From assembly GCA_964542315.1 (NCBI GenBank), contig CAZIUA010000004.1, positions 1 through 64,000 on the forward strand: DNA of 64,000 bases. The letters run 5' to 3'. The position numbers and the translations under genes were made by a program. The DNA is from UBA11524 sp964542315. Its GTDB lineage: Bacteria > Bacillota > Clostridia > Christensenellales > Aristaeellaceae. Shown piece after piece: positions 1-9,215 of the stretch; the stretch's first letter is position 1, and each line of letters opens with the position of its first letter. Below the pieces are notes generated by a model. It was not told the DNA's origin, ran no database searches, and saw only the letters and a program-made list of their open reading frames with translations.

Positions 1-41
1 GGAAATCAAACAATTTGGGAAAAAGGCTCATCGAGACTTGA

Positions 42-686
42 GACGGTCAGAGGGGCGTCCTGTTCATGGACGAATTGCCCGAATTCAGCCGCAATGCGCT
101 GGAGGCGCTCCGTCAGCCGCTGGAAGACGGCGTGGTGTCCGTCACCCGCGTGCAGAATCAGGCGCAGTACCAGTCCAGCTTCATGCTCGTGGCCAGCATG
201 AACCCATGCCCCTGCGGCTTCTTCGGCAGCAAGCAGAAGCAATGCCGGTGCTCCAAATCGGAGATCCGCCGCTATCTGGACCGCATCTCCGGCCCGCTGC
301 TGGACCGCATCGACATCCAGATCGAGGTGGACGCAGTGCCGGTGAAGGAGATCAACAGCGGCGCGGCGGGCGAATCCTCGGCGGCGGTGGGCGCGCGCGT
401 CCGGAAGGCGCGTGAATTGCAGCATGCGCGTTATCAGCAGGATGGCATCCACTGCAATGCCCAGTTGGACGCGCGGCTGTCCAAGCGGTATTGCGCGTTG
501 ACGAAGGAGGCCGAAGCCGTGCTCCACATGGCGGTGGAACGCATGGGCCTGAGCATGCGCGCATACGGGCGTGTGCTGAAGGTGGCGCGTACTATCGCGG
601 ACCTGGAGGGTGCCGCGCAGATCCAGACCGCGCATGTCGCGGAAGCCATCCAGTATCGCGAGTTGGACGGAAAATATTGGCGATAA
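42..686 (+). CDS. ComM/YifB family Mg-chelatase-like AAA+ ATPase, C-terminal part (5' end broken)
   Basis: C-terminal part of the YifB/ComM family, hexameric AAA+ proteins of about 500 residues; ComM promotes branch migration during natural transformation. The reading frame begins inside the Walker B segment (GVLFMDELPEF, about nt 54-86) and continues through the family signature NPCPCGFFG, a short cysteine cluster (CRCS), the sensor/arginine region RISGPLLDRIDIQIEV and the C-terminal Mg_chelatase_C domain ending near RELDGKYWR. The Walker A half is absent. An in-frame TGA at 39-41 and about 48 AT-richer bases before it do not encode the expected GE.SLAH stretch in any frame, so the gene is either cut at a contig join or truly truncated. 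Internal ATG 66 is the first ATG but is very unlikely to be a genuine start. A terminator follows at 693-722. Confidence 0.85.
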   Translation, partial: DGQRGVLFMDELPEFSRNALEALRQPLEDGVVSVTRVQNQAQYQSSFMLVASMNPCPCGFFGSKQKQCRCSKSEIRRYLDRISGPLLDRIDIQIEVDAVPVKEINSGAAGESSAAVGARVRKARELQHARYQQDGIHCNAQLDARLSKRYCALTKEAEAVLHMAVERMGLSMRAYGRVLKVARTIADLEGAAQIQTAHVAEAIQYRELDGKYWR

Positions 687-692
687 ATCATC

Positions 693-722
693 GGACGCAT
701 GGCATGTGCTGTGCGTCCTTTT
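693..722 (+). terminator. Rho-independent terminator after comM fragment
   Basis: A GGACGCA/TGCGTCC stem is followed by TTTT, seven bases after the comM stop codon. Confidence 0.7.
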
Positions 723-802
723 GCTTGCGCAGTCCAGACAGGCAGGCATACCCGGCGCGCGCGGGACATACGCTGTGACAAACAGCGGGGAGGTGGTTCG
801 CG

Positions 803-1636
803 ATGGGGCGCGTAGAGACAAGGCGCTACCACAGGCGCGCAAAACGGGCGCGGACGCTGCGCCGGATGCTGCTGGTCTTGCTGGCGGCGGCAGGCGCGGT
901 GCTGAACTGGCGCGGAAACAGGGGCGGATTCGTCGCCGAAATGCTGGCGCGTCCTACAGTGACGCCGGTCACGGCTGATTTCGACCGCACGAATGAGAGC
1001 CGTGACGTCACCCTCGCTGCCGAAACGTGGTACGCCATCCAGACCGGCATTTTCTCCACCCGGGAGGCTGCCGAGCAAAAGGCCGAGGCCTATACGGCGC
1101 GCGGCGCACCCGGCGTGGTCGTTCAGGAAGGCGAAAAGTGGCGCGTGTTCATCGCCTGCTATGGCACGGAAGCGAAGGCGAGTGCGGTGCGCGAGCGCCT
1201 GGAGGAGCGTCAGGGCGTGGAGACCTACCTGTACGCGTGGCAATGTCCGGAATTGCGTCTGCGCCTGGGCGGTATGGCTGGCCAGCTGGATGCGGTCGAG
1301 GCCGGATTCACCCTGCTCACGTCCACCGCATCAGCGCTGCGCGACATGGCGATCAACCTGGACGCCGGGCAGATCACCATGGCGGATGCTATTTCGCAGG
1401 TGTCGCATCTGGATGGCCAGATCACTCTGTGGGAGAAGACCGTCCGCAGCAGGTTCGGCAAATCGCTCCCGCCCCTGGTGGAAGGCATGCTGAATGTCCT
1501 GAACAATTGGCCGGAACGCTGCGCCGCATGGCAGAAGGCTGCGGATGCTACCGCGCTTTCGGCGGCGCTTAAGTCAGACGCGATGCGAATGCGGGGGGAG
1601 ATCATCGCATGGCGGAAGGGCGTTGCGGGCAAGTAA
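803..1636 (+). CDS. SPOR-domain membrane protein
   Basis: 277 residues. A basic N-terminus (residues 1-21, rich in Arg) precedes one hydrophobic segment (about 22-36), so the protein is probably a single-pass membrane protein with its bulk outside. Residues about 76-140 form a SPOR domain, starting WYAIQTGIF, with the usual beta-alpha-beta repeat (…VVVQEGEKWRVFIACYG…). SPOR domains bind denuded peptidoglycan glycans and target proteins to septa or to spore-cortex sites. The C-terminal 130 residues look helical and I recognise no domain there. The start is supported by GGAGGTG about 7 bases upstream of ATG 803. It is a single gene, convergent with the rluA-type gene. The precise role (division or sporulation) cannot be told from sequence. 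Confidence 0.8.
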   Translation: MGRVETRRYHRRAKRARTLRRMLLVLLAAAGAVLNWRGNRGGFVAEMLARPTVTPVTADFDRTNESRDVTLAAETWYAIQTGIFSTREAAEQKAEAYTARGAPGVVVQEGEKWRVFIACYGTEAKASAVRERLEERQGVETYLYAWQCPELRLRLGGMAGQLDAVEAGFTLLTSTASALRDMAINLDAGQITMADAISQVSHLDGQITLWEKTVRSRFGKSLPPLVEGMLNVLNNWPERCAAWQKAADATALSAALKSDAMRMRGEIIAWRKGVAGK

Positions 1637-1664
1637 AAAGGCCAGCCTGCAAAGAGGCTGACCT
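1635..1664 (-). terminator. Terminator of the rluA-type gene (minus strand)
   Basis: On the minus strand a stem of about 9 bp (AGGTCAGCCT with AGGCTGGCCT) is followed by TTTTT, directly after the pseudouridine synthase stop. Confidence 0.75.
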
Positions 1665-1670
1665 GATCGA

Positions 1671-2537
1671 TCAGAAGGGACAGGGGATCTCGAACGTGCG
1701 GCCGTCCAGCTGGGGGAGCTTACCGCCGGTCTCCAGCGTCAGGCGTGCGGCGCAAAGGCAGAGCCGCCCCTGCATGTGCTGCTGACGGTTGAAGGCACGG
1801 TCGCCATAGACATCGTCGCCCAGCAGCGGATGCCCCAATGCCGCCAGATGCGCGCGGATCTGATGCGTACGGCCGGTGACCAGATGCACCAGCAGGCGGC
1901 TGACAGGCCCGGCCTCCAGCGTTTCGTATTCGGTGATGATGGGTCTTGCGCCGCGGACGGCGTCGTCGTGGATGGTCACATGGGCCGCCTTGGCATCCTT
2001 GACCAGATACGCCCGGCAGATCGCGGCAGGCGGCTTCATCATGCCGCGCACAAGGCAGATGTAGCGCTTGTCCATCGTCCTTGTGCGGAAGGCCTCAGTG
2101 AGGATGGCCTCCGCGCGCTCGTTCTTGGCAAAGAGGGTCAGGCCGCAGGTCTGATTGTCCAGCCGGTGGCATGCACGAGGTGCCCATGCCTGCGGATCCT
2201 TCGCCCGCACATGGCGAAGCGCAAGGTCGGTCAGCGTCACGCCGCCCTTTTCATCCGGCTCAACGCTGACGCCGGCACGCTTGTTGACCAGCAGCACATC
2301 GTCATCCTCATAGACCACATCCACAAAGGCAGCGGCCTGCTCCATGCAGAACAGCTCGACCTTCTGTCCGGCTGACACGCGCACATCCGGCTTGACGCGC
2401 TTGCCATCCAGCTTCACATCGCGCCGTAGAAAGCTCTGCTGGACCGTTCGCGCAGGCACCTCCGGCAGGAAGCGGCGGATGCACGCATCGATGCGGAGCC
2501 CTTCCGTGCCGGGCTCGGTGACAAATTCATACTTCAT
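1671..2537 (-). CDS. RluA family pseudouridine synthase
   Basis: 288 residues, normal for the RluA/RluD/YjbO type. It isomerises specific uridines in rRNA or tRNA to pseudouridine. An S4-like RNA-binding domain lies at residues about 10-70 (LRIDACIRRFLPEVP…VKLDGKRVKPDVRV). The catalytic domain carries the motif HRLDNQTCGL with the invariant aspartate at about residue 127, and later GRTHQIRAHLAALGHPLLGD. The start ATG 2537 has GGAG eight bases upstream. It lies 14 bp after the unknown gene ending at 2552, so the two are probably co-transcribed. Substrate position cannot be assigned from sequence alone. Confidence 0.92.
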   Translation of the reverse strand: MKYEFVTEPGTEGLRIDACIRRFLPEVPARTVQQSFLRRDVKLDGKRVKPDVRVSAGQKVELFCMEQAAAFVDVVYEDDDVLLVNKRAGVSVEPDEKGGVTLTDLALRHVRAKDPQAWAPRACHRLDNQTCGLTLFAKNERAEAILTEAFRTRTMDKRYICLVRGMMKPPAAICRAYLVKDAKAAHVTIHDDAVRGARPIITEYETLEAGPVSRLLVHLVTGRTHQIRAHLAALGHPLLGDDVYGDRAFNRQQHMQGRLCLCAARLTLETGGKLPQLDGRTFEIPCPF

Positions 2538-2551
2538 TCGTTATTCTCCGC

Positions 2552-3595
2552 TCATTGGATGCGCGCCGTGCGCATCTGCCCCCATCGGGGCGTCCGCGCG
2601 TGCAGCTCGGTGACGGCGCGCCGCATATTCTCCGTCGGCTGGATGCTCAGCAGCGTGTCGAGCACCTCCTGCATTTCGGAGAGCGGCACGCCCTGCTTGG
2701 CCAGCATTAGCAGATCCTCCGCCGCGCCTTCAGGGGTCAATTCGGGTCGGGTCGCCCCCAGCAGGAGCCCGTACAGCTCTTCAAACAGAGGGAGCTCCTC
2801 GGGAAGCATGCCCTCCACAGCACCGCGCATGGTGGCTTCGTTCAGCTCGATGTGCATGTCCGGTGCGGGCTGGGGGAGGGACAGCAGGCGCTCCGGATCG
2901 GCCAGACCGGGATGGATCAGGAGCATATCGCCGTTGCGGTCGTAGGTGTAGTCATACGAGGCGCGCAGATAGCGCATCGCCAGCCCCAGGTCGGAGGCAT
3001 AGCTGTTATGCAGGACATCCGTCATCAGGTGATAGAGCGGCTCGGCATAATGGAGCAGGCCGCCGATATAGAGCATCCCGCGGATGACGGCATCGTGCCG
3101 GTCGAGCTTCTCGCGCATCTCCTGATGCGCATGGGAGGCAAAGGCCAGCGTCACCGGCGTCAGGAGCGCCTCGGGCAAGTGGAGCAGGATATGCCCGTCC
3201 CGCCGGGACGCGGTACACCACATGCGCCGCACAAGGGATTCCGCCGCCTGGCATTCCTCCCAGTCCAGCAATTCGGCCGTGCCGTCCAGGCTGATCAGCC
3301 GTTCAACGAGCATATGCTCCTCAACGCTCAGGAGGGCGGATTCCGCCGCGAGGCTGGAGAGCACCTGTGCGCGCAGCTCCTTGGCGGTGTGCAGGCGCGT
3401 CAGGTGAGGATGCTCCTGCGCGTCATAGGAACAGCGCCAGATCTCCTCCGTGCAGCGATCATCCGTCACATCGAAAGTGCCTTGATGGGGGAGAAGGGTC
3501 ATGCGTTTTTCACACGCTTCCAGCTGCCCCTGACGCAGGACGCTCATGGTCTTATCTGCCCAATGCAGCCGCTGGACATTGGTTTCGCGCAGCAT
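2552..3595 (-). CDS. Hypothetical protein, co-transcribed with rluA-type gene
   Basis: 347 residues from ATG 3595, chosen because AAGGAGG sits six bases upstream; the frame is open ten codons further upstream without a ribosome site. I recognise no family. The protein is predicted to be cytosolic, mostly helical, acidic, rich in Leu, Glu and Ala, and contains scattered Cys/His (HRD.. and CTEEIWRC) without an obvious metal motif. There is no signal peptide or membrane segment. It ends 14 bp upstream of the pseudouridine synthase, so a shared transcript is likely. It could be a lineage-restricted regulator or scaffold; no function is assigned. Confidence 0.75.
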   Translation of the reverse strand: MLRETNVQRLHWADKTMSVLRQGQLEACEKRMTLLPHQGTFDVTDDRCTEEIWRCSYDAQEHPHLTRLHTAKELRAQVLSSLAAESALLSVEEHMLVERLISLDGTAELLDWEECQAAESLVRRMWCTASRRDGHILLHLPEALLTPVTLAFASHAHQEMREKLDRHDAVIRGMLYIGGLLHYAEPLYHLMTDVLHNSYASDLGLAMRYLRASYDYTYDRNGDMLLIHPGLADPERLLSLPQPAPDMHIELNEATMRGAVEGMLPEELPLFEELYGLLLGATRPELTPEGAAEDLLMLAKQGVPLSEMQEVLDTLLSIQPTENMRRAVTELHARTPRWGQMRTARIQ

Positions 3596-3753
3596 GGAAC
3601 CTCCTTCTTCGGCAAAAAGCCGCAAAATACTTATCGCTCATATTATACGGGCAATGACCGCGTTGGTCAAGCCCTATCCCGTCGGGAATTGGTAGCAGAT
3701 CCGACGGAAAATGACAGCCGCAGACCTCATTTGACACCGCATCCCGTAAACGA

Positions 3754-3783
3754 AAACCTCCAACCGTATTGGCCGGAGGTTTC
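3754..3783 (-). terminator. Terminator downstream of zinc-ribbon gene
   Basis: The stem AAACCTCC/GGAGGTTT, flanked by T-rich sequence on the minus strand (TTTTCGTTT), lies about 28 bp after the stop of the 236-residue zinc-ribbon gene and ends the rpoD-trmK-nif3 transcript. Confidence 0.65.
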
Positions 3784-3810
3784 GTTGTCATACCGGGATC
3801 GACAGCGTCA

Positions 3811-4521
3811 TCACATGCGGATGATCATGCGGCCGCAGCTCTCGCACTCGACGATCTCGTCGGATGCATTGCGCACGCGGTGCAGCACAGCGCTGGGCAG
3901 GCTGGTGTTGCAGCCGGAGCACTGGCCATTGACCAGGCGGCTCATGGGCGGGGTGATGTGCTTCTTGATGCGCTTATACTGCTCCATCAGCGCAGGATCG
4001 ATGCCCTGGGCCTTCTGGTCGGCGACGGCGCGCTGGGCTTCCTGCGCGGCCTTTTTGCCGGGCATCTCCTTGTCGTACTGGGCCTTGAGCTGCTCGAATT
4101 CGCTGCGCAGGCGCGCCGCCTCGGTGCGGATGGAGTTGCCGCGCTGATCGTTCGTGTTGGCCTCATGGGTCAGACGCTTCATCTCCTGCTCATAACCGAC
4201 GATGGTCTCCTTGCACTTGCTCACTTCGCTGACGAAGGCATGCACGGCGTCCAAATCGGCGGGCGGGCACTGCTCAAAGCGGCTCTGCAGGGCGTTGAGC
4301 TGATCCTCCGCGCGGGCGAGGGCATCGCGGATGGCGTCCTTGCGGTCAGCCAGGATGGCGATCTGTTCCTCGATCTGCTTGTATTGCTTCTGGCGCTCCA
4401 TAAAGAGGTTGCGGTCGTTTTCCATCTTCTGGCGGATGGGGCTGCGGCGGATGTCATTGGCCATCTTGTCCGCCTTCATGTCCTCCACCTGGTAATCCCA
4501 CAACATCGTAAGCTGATCCAT
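3811..4521 (-). CDS. C4-type zinc-ribbon coiled-coil protein (DUF164 family)
   Basis: 236 residues from ATG 4521, preceded by AGGAGG at a spacing of seven; an in-frame ATG at 4566 would overlap nif3 and lacks a good ribosome site. Residues about 20-170 form a long antiparallel coiled coil (heptads rich in Glu, Gln, Arg, Lys). The C-terminus is a zinc ribbon with CSGCNTSLP and CESCGRMI, i.e. two CxxC knuckles. The family (COG1579; CT398 in Chlamydia) is a conserved neighbour of nif3 and trmK; proposed roles include secretion or nucleic-acid scaffolding, without a settled biochemistry. It lies directly downstream of nif3 in the same operon. Confidence 0.88.
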   Translation of the reverse strand: MDQLTMLWDYQVEDMKADKMANDIRRSPIRQKMENDRNLFMERQKQYKQIEEQIAILADRKDAIRDALARAEDQLNALQSRFEQCPPADLDAVHAFVSEVSKCKETIVGYEQEMKRLTHEANTNDQRGNSIRTEAARLRSEFEQLKAQYDKEMPGKKAAQEAQRAVADQKAQGIDPALMEQYKRIKKHITPPMSRLVNGQCSGCNTSLPSAVLHRVRNASDEIVECESCGRMIIRM

Positions 4522-4562
4522 AGCTACCTCCTGAAATTCACACATGCGCATGCATGCTGGAT

Positions 4563-5321
4563 TCATTGATAGGCTTTTATGCTGGACATAAAAACACGCA
4601 CATTATATTGTACAACAAGCGGGCTCATTTGTAAAGCGTTTCCGAGGGCGAAAATTCCGGGTTCTTCCGTGGCGCGGTGGCCTGCCTCGAGCATGACCAC
4701 GCCATGCGCGGCGGATTCCAGCGCGATACGGTGCTTCGCTTCGCCCGTGAGGAAGGCCTGCGCGCCCATTTCAGCCGCGGCCGGCCATTCATCCGCACCT
4801 GCGCCGGAACAAACGCCCACACGGCTGATGACGGCCTCAGGATCACCCATCACGCGGACAACATCGCCCAGAGCCTTTTCAACCTGACGGGCGAATGCTA
4901 CGGCGGTCATGCTTGAGGGCAGGTCGCCCACACGGACGAAACCCTCACCAGTGATGTCGGTCAGCCCGATGCACCGCGCCAGCACGTCGTTGCAGCCATT
5001 GACCGCCTGATCCAGGTTGGTGTGGGCGGAGATCAGGCTGATCCCACCGCGGATGAGGCGGCACAGCATGGCGGACTGGTGATCCGTCTCCGCCAGACGC
5101 TTGATGGGGCTGAACATCAGCGGATGATGGGTGACGATGAGGTCTGCGCCATGGGCGATGGCCTCGTCGATGACGTGGTCGGTCACGTCCAGTGCGACCT
5201 GAATGCCATGGACCTCCTGGGCGGGGTCGCCCACCAGCAGACCGGAATTGTCATATTCGACCTGCGTGTCAAAAGGGGCATAGGCATTTACAAAATCGTA
5301 AACCTGCTGTACGGTCAGCAT
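4563..5321 (-). CDS. Nif3-like dinuclear metal centre protein (YqfO/YbgI family)
   Basis: 252 residues from ATG 5321 (GGGAGG upstream). The Nif3 family has a toroidal fold binding two metal ions; B. subtilis YqfO and E. coli YbgI belong here, and roles as GTP cyclohydrolase 1 type 2-like or metallo-hydrolases have been proposed without proof. Visible signatures are DNSGLLVGDP near the N-terminus, the metal motif VTHHPLMFSPIK, SAHTNLDQAVNGCND, and the C-terminal GHRATEEPG. The length is that of the short form, without the inserted PII-like domain of YqfO. The ORF overlaps the trmK stop by 7 bp (ATGCTGA), indicating translational coupling. Confidence 0.92.
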   Translation of the reverse strand: MLTVQQVYDFVNAYAPFDTQVEYDNSGLLVGDPAQEVHGIQVALDVTDHVIDEAIAHGADLIVTHHPLMFSPIKRLAETDHQSAMLCRLIRGGISLISAHTNLDQAVNGCNDVLARCIGLTDITGEGFVRVGDLPSSMTAVAFARQVEKALGDVVRVMGDPEAVISRVGVCSGAGADEWPAAAEMGAQAFLTGEAKHRIALESAAHGVVMLEAGHRATEEPGIFALGNALQMSPLVVQYNVRVFMSSIKAYQ

Positions 5322-5995
5322 GAATATTCCTCCCATTTCGATCGGTACCAGGCGACATCCGCCTGTGCTTCTGCAATGGCGGCTTCATCAGGCGATGCGG
5401 CGGCTTGCAGACCCTTCAGCCGCTCCTCATGGACATGCATGCGCCACAGCGCGTAGCCCCTCAGCAACGCCATGTCATCCTGCCAGAGGAGATGGCCATA
5501 CCGGCATTCTTCGGGCGAAAGCGCCTGAGGACCGGCTTCGGCGCGCCAGAATACATAGAAGCGTCCTGCAGCGTGGCAGATGCGCTCCTGGACGATGTGA
5601 TAGCCGATATCGCAGATCGCCTGGCGCACCAGATGCAGCTCTGTGTGCGCGCCGAGCACGAGCACCGCGCCCTGCAGCCGATCCTGGCCGTCGCGCAGGA
5701 TGCCGGACAGCGTCTGGCCACCCATGCCCATCAGGGAGATGCAGCCGCATGGGCGCGTGACGGCCTTTAGCCCATCCGCCAGGACGATCTCGGCGCGGTC
5801 GAGCAGGTGATGGCGCGTCAGGTTCTCGCGTGCATGGGCGAGCGCCTTGGCACTGACATCTGCGGCGATCATGTGCTGACAGATGCCGGCGTGCAGCAGG
5901 TGGCAGGGGAGGAAGGCGTGGTCGGTGCCGATATCCGCGCCCCATTGGCAGGGCTCATAGAGTTCGGCGGCCAGGGACAGGCGTTCATCGAGCAT
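5315..5995 (-). CDS. trmK: tRNA (adenine22-N1)-methyltransferase TrmK
   Basis: 226 residues. TrmK uses S-adenosylmethionine to methylate N1 of A22 in the D-loop of bacterial tRNA. The SAM site is seen as ADIGTDHAFLPCHL (residues about 19-32), followed by AADVSAKALAHARENL and the active-site region ISLMGMGGQT. The C-terminal region is the helical coiled-coil extension typical of the family. A GGAGG precedes the start at 5995. The order rpoD-trmK-nif3 matches B. subtilis sigA-yqfN-yqfO, which supports the assignment. Confidence 0.93.
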   Translation of the reverse strand: MLDERLSLAAELYEPCQWGADIGTDHAFLPCHLLHAGICQHMIAADVSAKALAHARENLTRHHLLDRAEIVLADGLKAVTRPCGCISLMGMGGQTLSGILRDGQDRLQGAVLVLGAHTELHLVRQAICDIGYHIVQERICHAAGRFYVFWRAEAGPQALSPEECRYGHLLWQDDMALLRGYALWRMHVHEERLKGLQAAASPDEAAIAEAQADVAWYRSKWEEYSC

Positions 5996-6018
5996 AGGAA
6001 CCTCCGCTTACAAGAGAA

Positions 6019-6041
6019 GCCCTGCCTTATGCAGACAGGGC
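6019..6041 (-). terminator. Weak hairpin between rpoD and trmK
   Basis: GCCCTG/CAGGGC stem, followed on the minus strand by a pyrimidine-rich stretch (TTCTCTTGT). It may be an attenuator rather than a full terminator. Confidence 0.4.
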
Positions 6042-6050
6042 AAATCGTCT

Positions 6051-7145
<1,095 letters not shown>

Positions 7146-7246
7146 AGAAATCTCTCCTTCTCAATCGTCACAACAGGCCGGCCCTATGCCGTACCTGCGG
7201 AGCCGGGGTCATCCGGCGGGGGGTGTATATGATCAAACCCTGGTGA

Positions 7247-9073
7247 TCAGGGCTTGTGAGCACTGAGCTTGCTGAGCTGAAGGGTCAGCTGCTGTGCGCG
7301 TTTGAGCGCGGCGATCTTCTCCTCGCCAGTCAGGGTGGGGATGCTCGCCTCCAGTGCGGAAAGCTCTGCACGGCTGCGCTTTTCGCGGTTGCGCGCGAGG
7401 CAATCCTGCGCCATGCGGATCAGCTGATCCGTATCGTCTGCAGGGGGCGTGAGCAGCAGGCGCGATACGCGGGCGCGGGTGCTTTCCTCGACCTGCTCTT
7501 CCGCCAGGCTCGCGGCGGTCGCGCCCTCGCACAGGCTCAGATACAGGTTGCGCAGCAGCGGATCGTGGAAGTCCTCCTCCGTTGCGATGTCCGTCGGGAT
7601 GCGTCCCGTGCCGAACAGGGAGATGAGCAGCTCCTCATCGCGTTCCTCCTCCGTGGCGGCGGGGGAATTGCGGTTGGGGGAGAAGCGCTGACGCGTCACG
7701 GCGGAAGCCGGTGCGGATGGCTTTCCGCTGGCGGGTGCGTCCACACCGATCTGAGCCAGCAGCACCTCACGGCTGAATCCAGTCTGGAGCACGAGCTCCT
7801 GCAGATGCACCTCGCGCTCCACCGGTTCCAGCTTGCGCAGGATCTCCGCGCAGCTCTTGGCGTATTCGATCCGGCCTTCCGGGGTGGACAGGTCGAACTG
7901 CGTGCGCAGGCGGCCCATGCGGTAGCTCTCAGGGGTTAGCGCGGGGAGCTTCTCGAAGCCCTCCAGCCCATCACGGCGGATGAACTCATCCGGGTCTAGC
8001 TTGTCCGGGAATTGCAGCACTCTCGCGGGGACGCCTGCTTCCTCCAGGATGGTCAGGCCCTTCATGATGGCGTTCTGTCCGGCGCTGTCACCGTCGTAGC
8101 TCAGGTAGACCATCGGCGCGAACCGCTTGAGCAGCTTGGCCTGTTCGGGCGTCAGCGCGGTGCCGAGCGTGGCGCAGACGCCTGTCACGCCGAACTGCGT
8201 CAGCGACACCACATCCATGTAGCCTTCCACCAGGATGATGCGCTGCAGATGCCGCTCCTTGCGCAACAGATTGGCCGCATACACGCCCAGGCGCTTGTTG
8301 AACACGGGTGTATCGGATGTGTTGAGGTACTTGGGTTGCACATCACCCAGAGCGCGTCCGCCAAAGGCGAGGACATTGCCATACTGGTCGATGATGGGGA
8401 AGATGGCGCGGTCGCGGAACATGTCGAATGCGCGGCGCGGCCGTCCGGGTCTCGTCTGGCCGGTCTGCGGATCAACGGTGTCCTGCTCAGCTTCTTTGAT
8501 GACGGTCAGTCCGGCGAGTTTCAATTCCTCCAGCGTGTAGCCCTTATCCTGCAGGTGGCGCGTCAGGGTATCCCACCCTGCAGGTGCAGCGCCAAGGCCG
8601 AATTTGCGGATGATATGATCCGTCAGGCCGCGGCGTTTGAGGTAATCCAGGGCGGATTGCCCCTGGGGGGTGAAGAGCGTCTGGTGGAAGAAGCGCGCGG
8701 CTTCCTTGTTGGCCTCCAGCAGGCGGTCGCGTTCGGTGCGGCGGCGCTGGTAGTCAGGATCTTCCTCCATAGCCGGGAGGGGCATGTGGAGCTGATCGGC
8801 CAGGTGCTTCACCGCATCGGGGAATTCCAGCCGTTCGATATCCATCACGAACTGGATGACGCTGCCGCCTGCCTTGCAGCCGAAGCAGTAGTACATCTGC
8901 CGTTCCTGATCGACAGAAAAGGAGGCAGTCTTCTCCCCGTGAAAGGGACAGAGCCCCCAATAGCGGTGACCATTGCGTTTGAGCGAAACATACTGGCCGA
9001 CGATCTGGACGATGTCTGCGCGGGAACGCAGCTCATCCAGCCAGGCCGAAGGGAATCGTGCCACACATTTCAC
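7247..9073 (-). CDS. dnaG: DNA primase DnaG
   Basis: 608 residues. Synthesises RNA primers for lagging-strand replication. The N-terminal zinc-binding domain shows CPFH at residues 42-45 and CFGC at 63-66. The catalytic core follows, with the TOPRIM motif VEGYMDVV at about residue 283 and acidic metal ligands in SYDGDSAG. The C-terminal region, about residues 450-608, is the DnaB-interaction domain and is poorly conserved. The start is GTG 9073 with AAAGGG upstream; a second GTG three codons later is an alternative. It precedes rpoD by 101 bp, and the gap holds no obvious terminator. Confidence 0.96.
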   Translation of the reverse strand: MKCVARFPSAWLDELRSRADIVQIVGQYVSLKRNGHRYWGLCPFHGEKTASFSVDQERQMYYCFGCKAGGSVIQFVMDIERLEFPDAVKHLADQLHMPLPAMEEDPDYQRRRTERDRLLEANKEAARFFHQTLFTPQGQSALDYLKRRGLTDHIIRKFGLGAAPAGWDTLTRHLQDKGYTLEELKLAGLTVIKEAEQDTVDPQTGQTRPGRPRRAFDMFRDRAIFPIIDQYGNVLAFGGRALGDVQPKYLNTSDTPVFNKRLGVYAANLLRKERHLQRIILVEGYMDVVSLTQFGVTGVCATLGTALTPEQAKLLKRFAPMVYLSYDGDSAGQNAIMKGLTILEEAGVPARVLQFPDKLDPDEFIRRDGLEGFEKLPALTPESYRMGRLRTQFDLSTPEGRIEYAKSCAEILRKLEPVEREVHLQELVLQTGFSREVLLAQIGVDAPASGKPSAPASAVTRQRFSPNRNSPAATEEERDEELLISLFGTGRIPTDIATEEDFHDPLLRNLYLSLCEGATAASLAEEQVEESTRARVSRLLLTPPADDTDQLIRMAQDCLARNREKRSRAELSALEASIPTLTGEEKIAALKRAQQLTLQLSKLSAHKP

Positions 9074-9215
9074 CGCCCTTTCCTGTCTGCATGCACGGGC
9101 GGCGAAAACCGCTCTTTAAATCCATCACGAAACGATATTCGCCATAACCGCGCGTTTTCCTGCTTGAATATGCATGGTGATTTTGGATTATCATGCGAAA
9201 AATGCAATTATCCCG

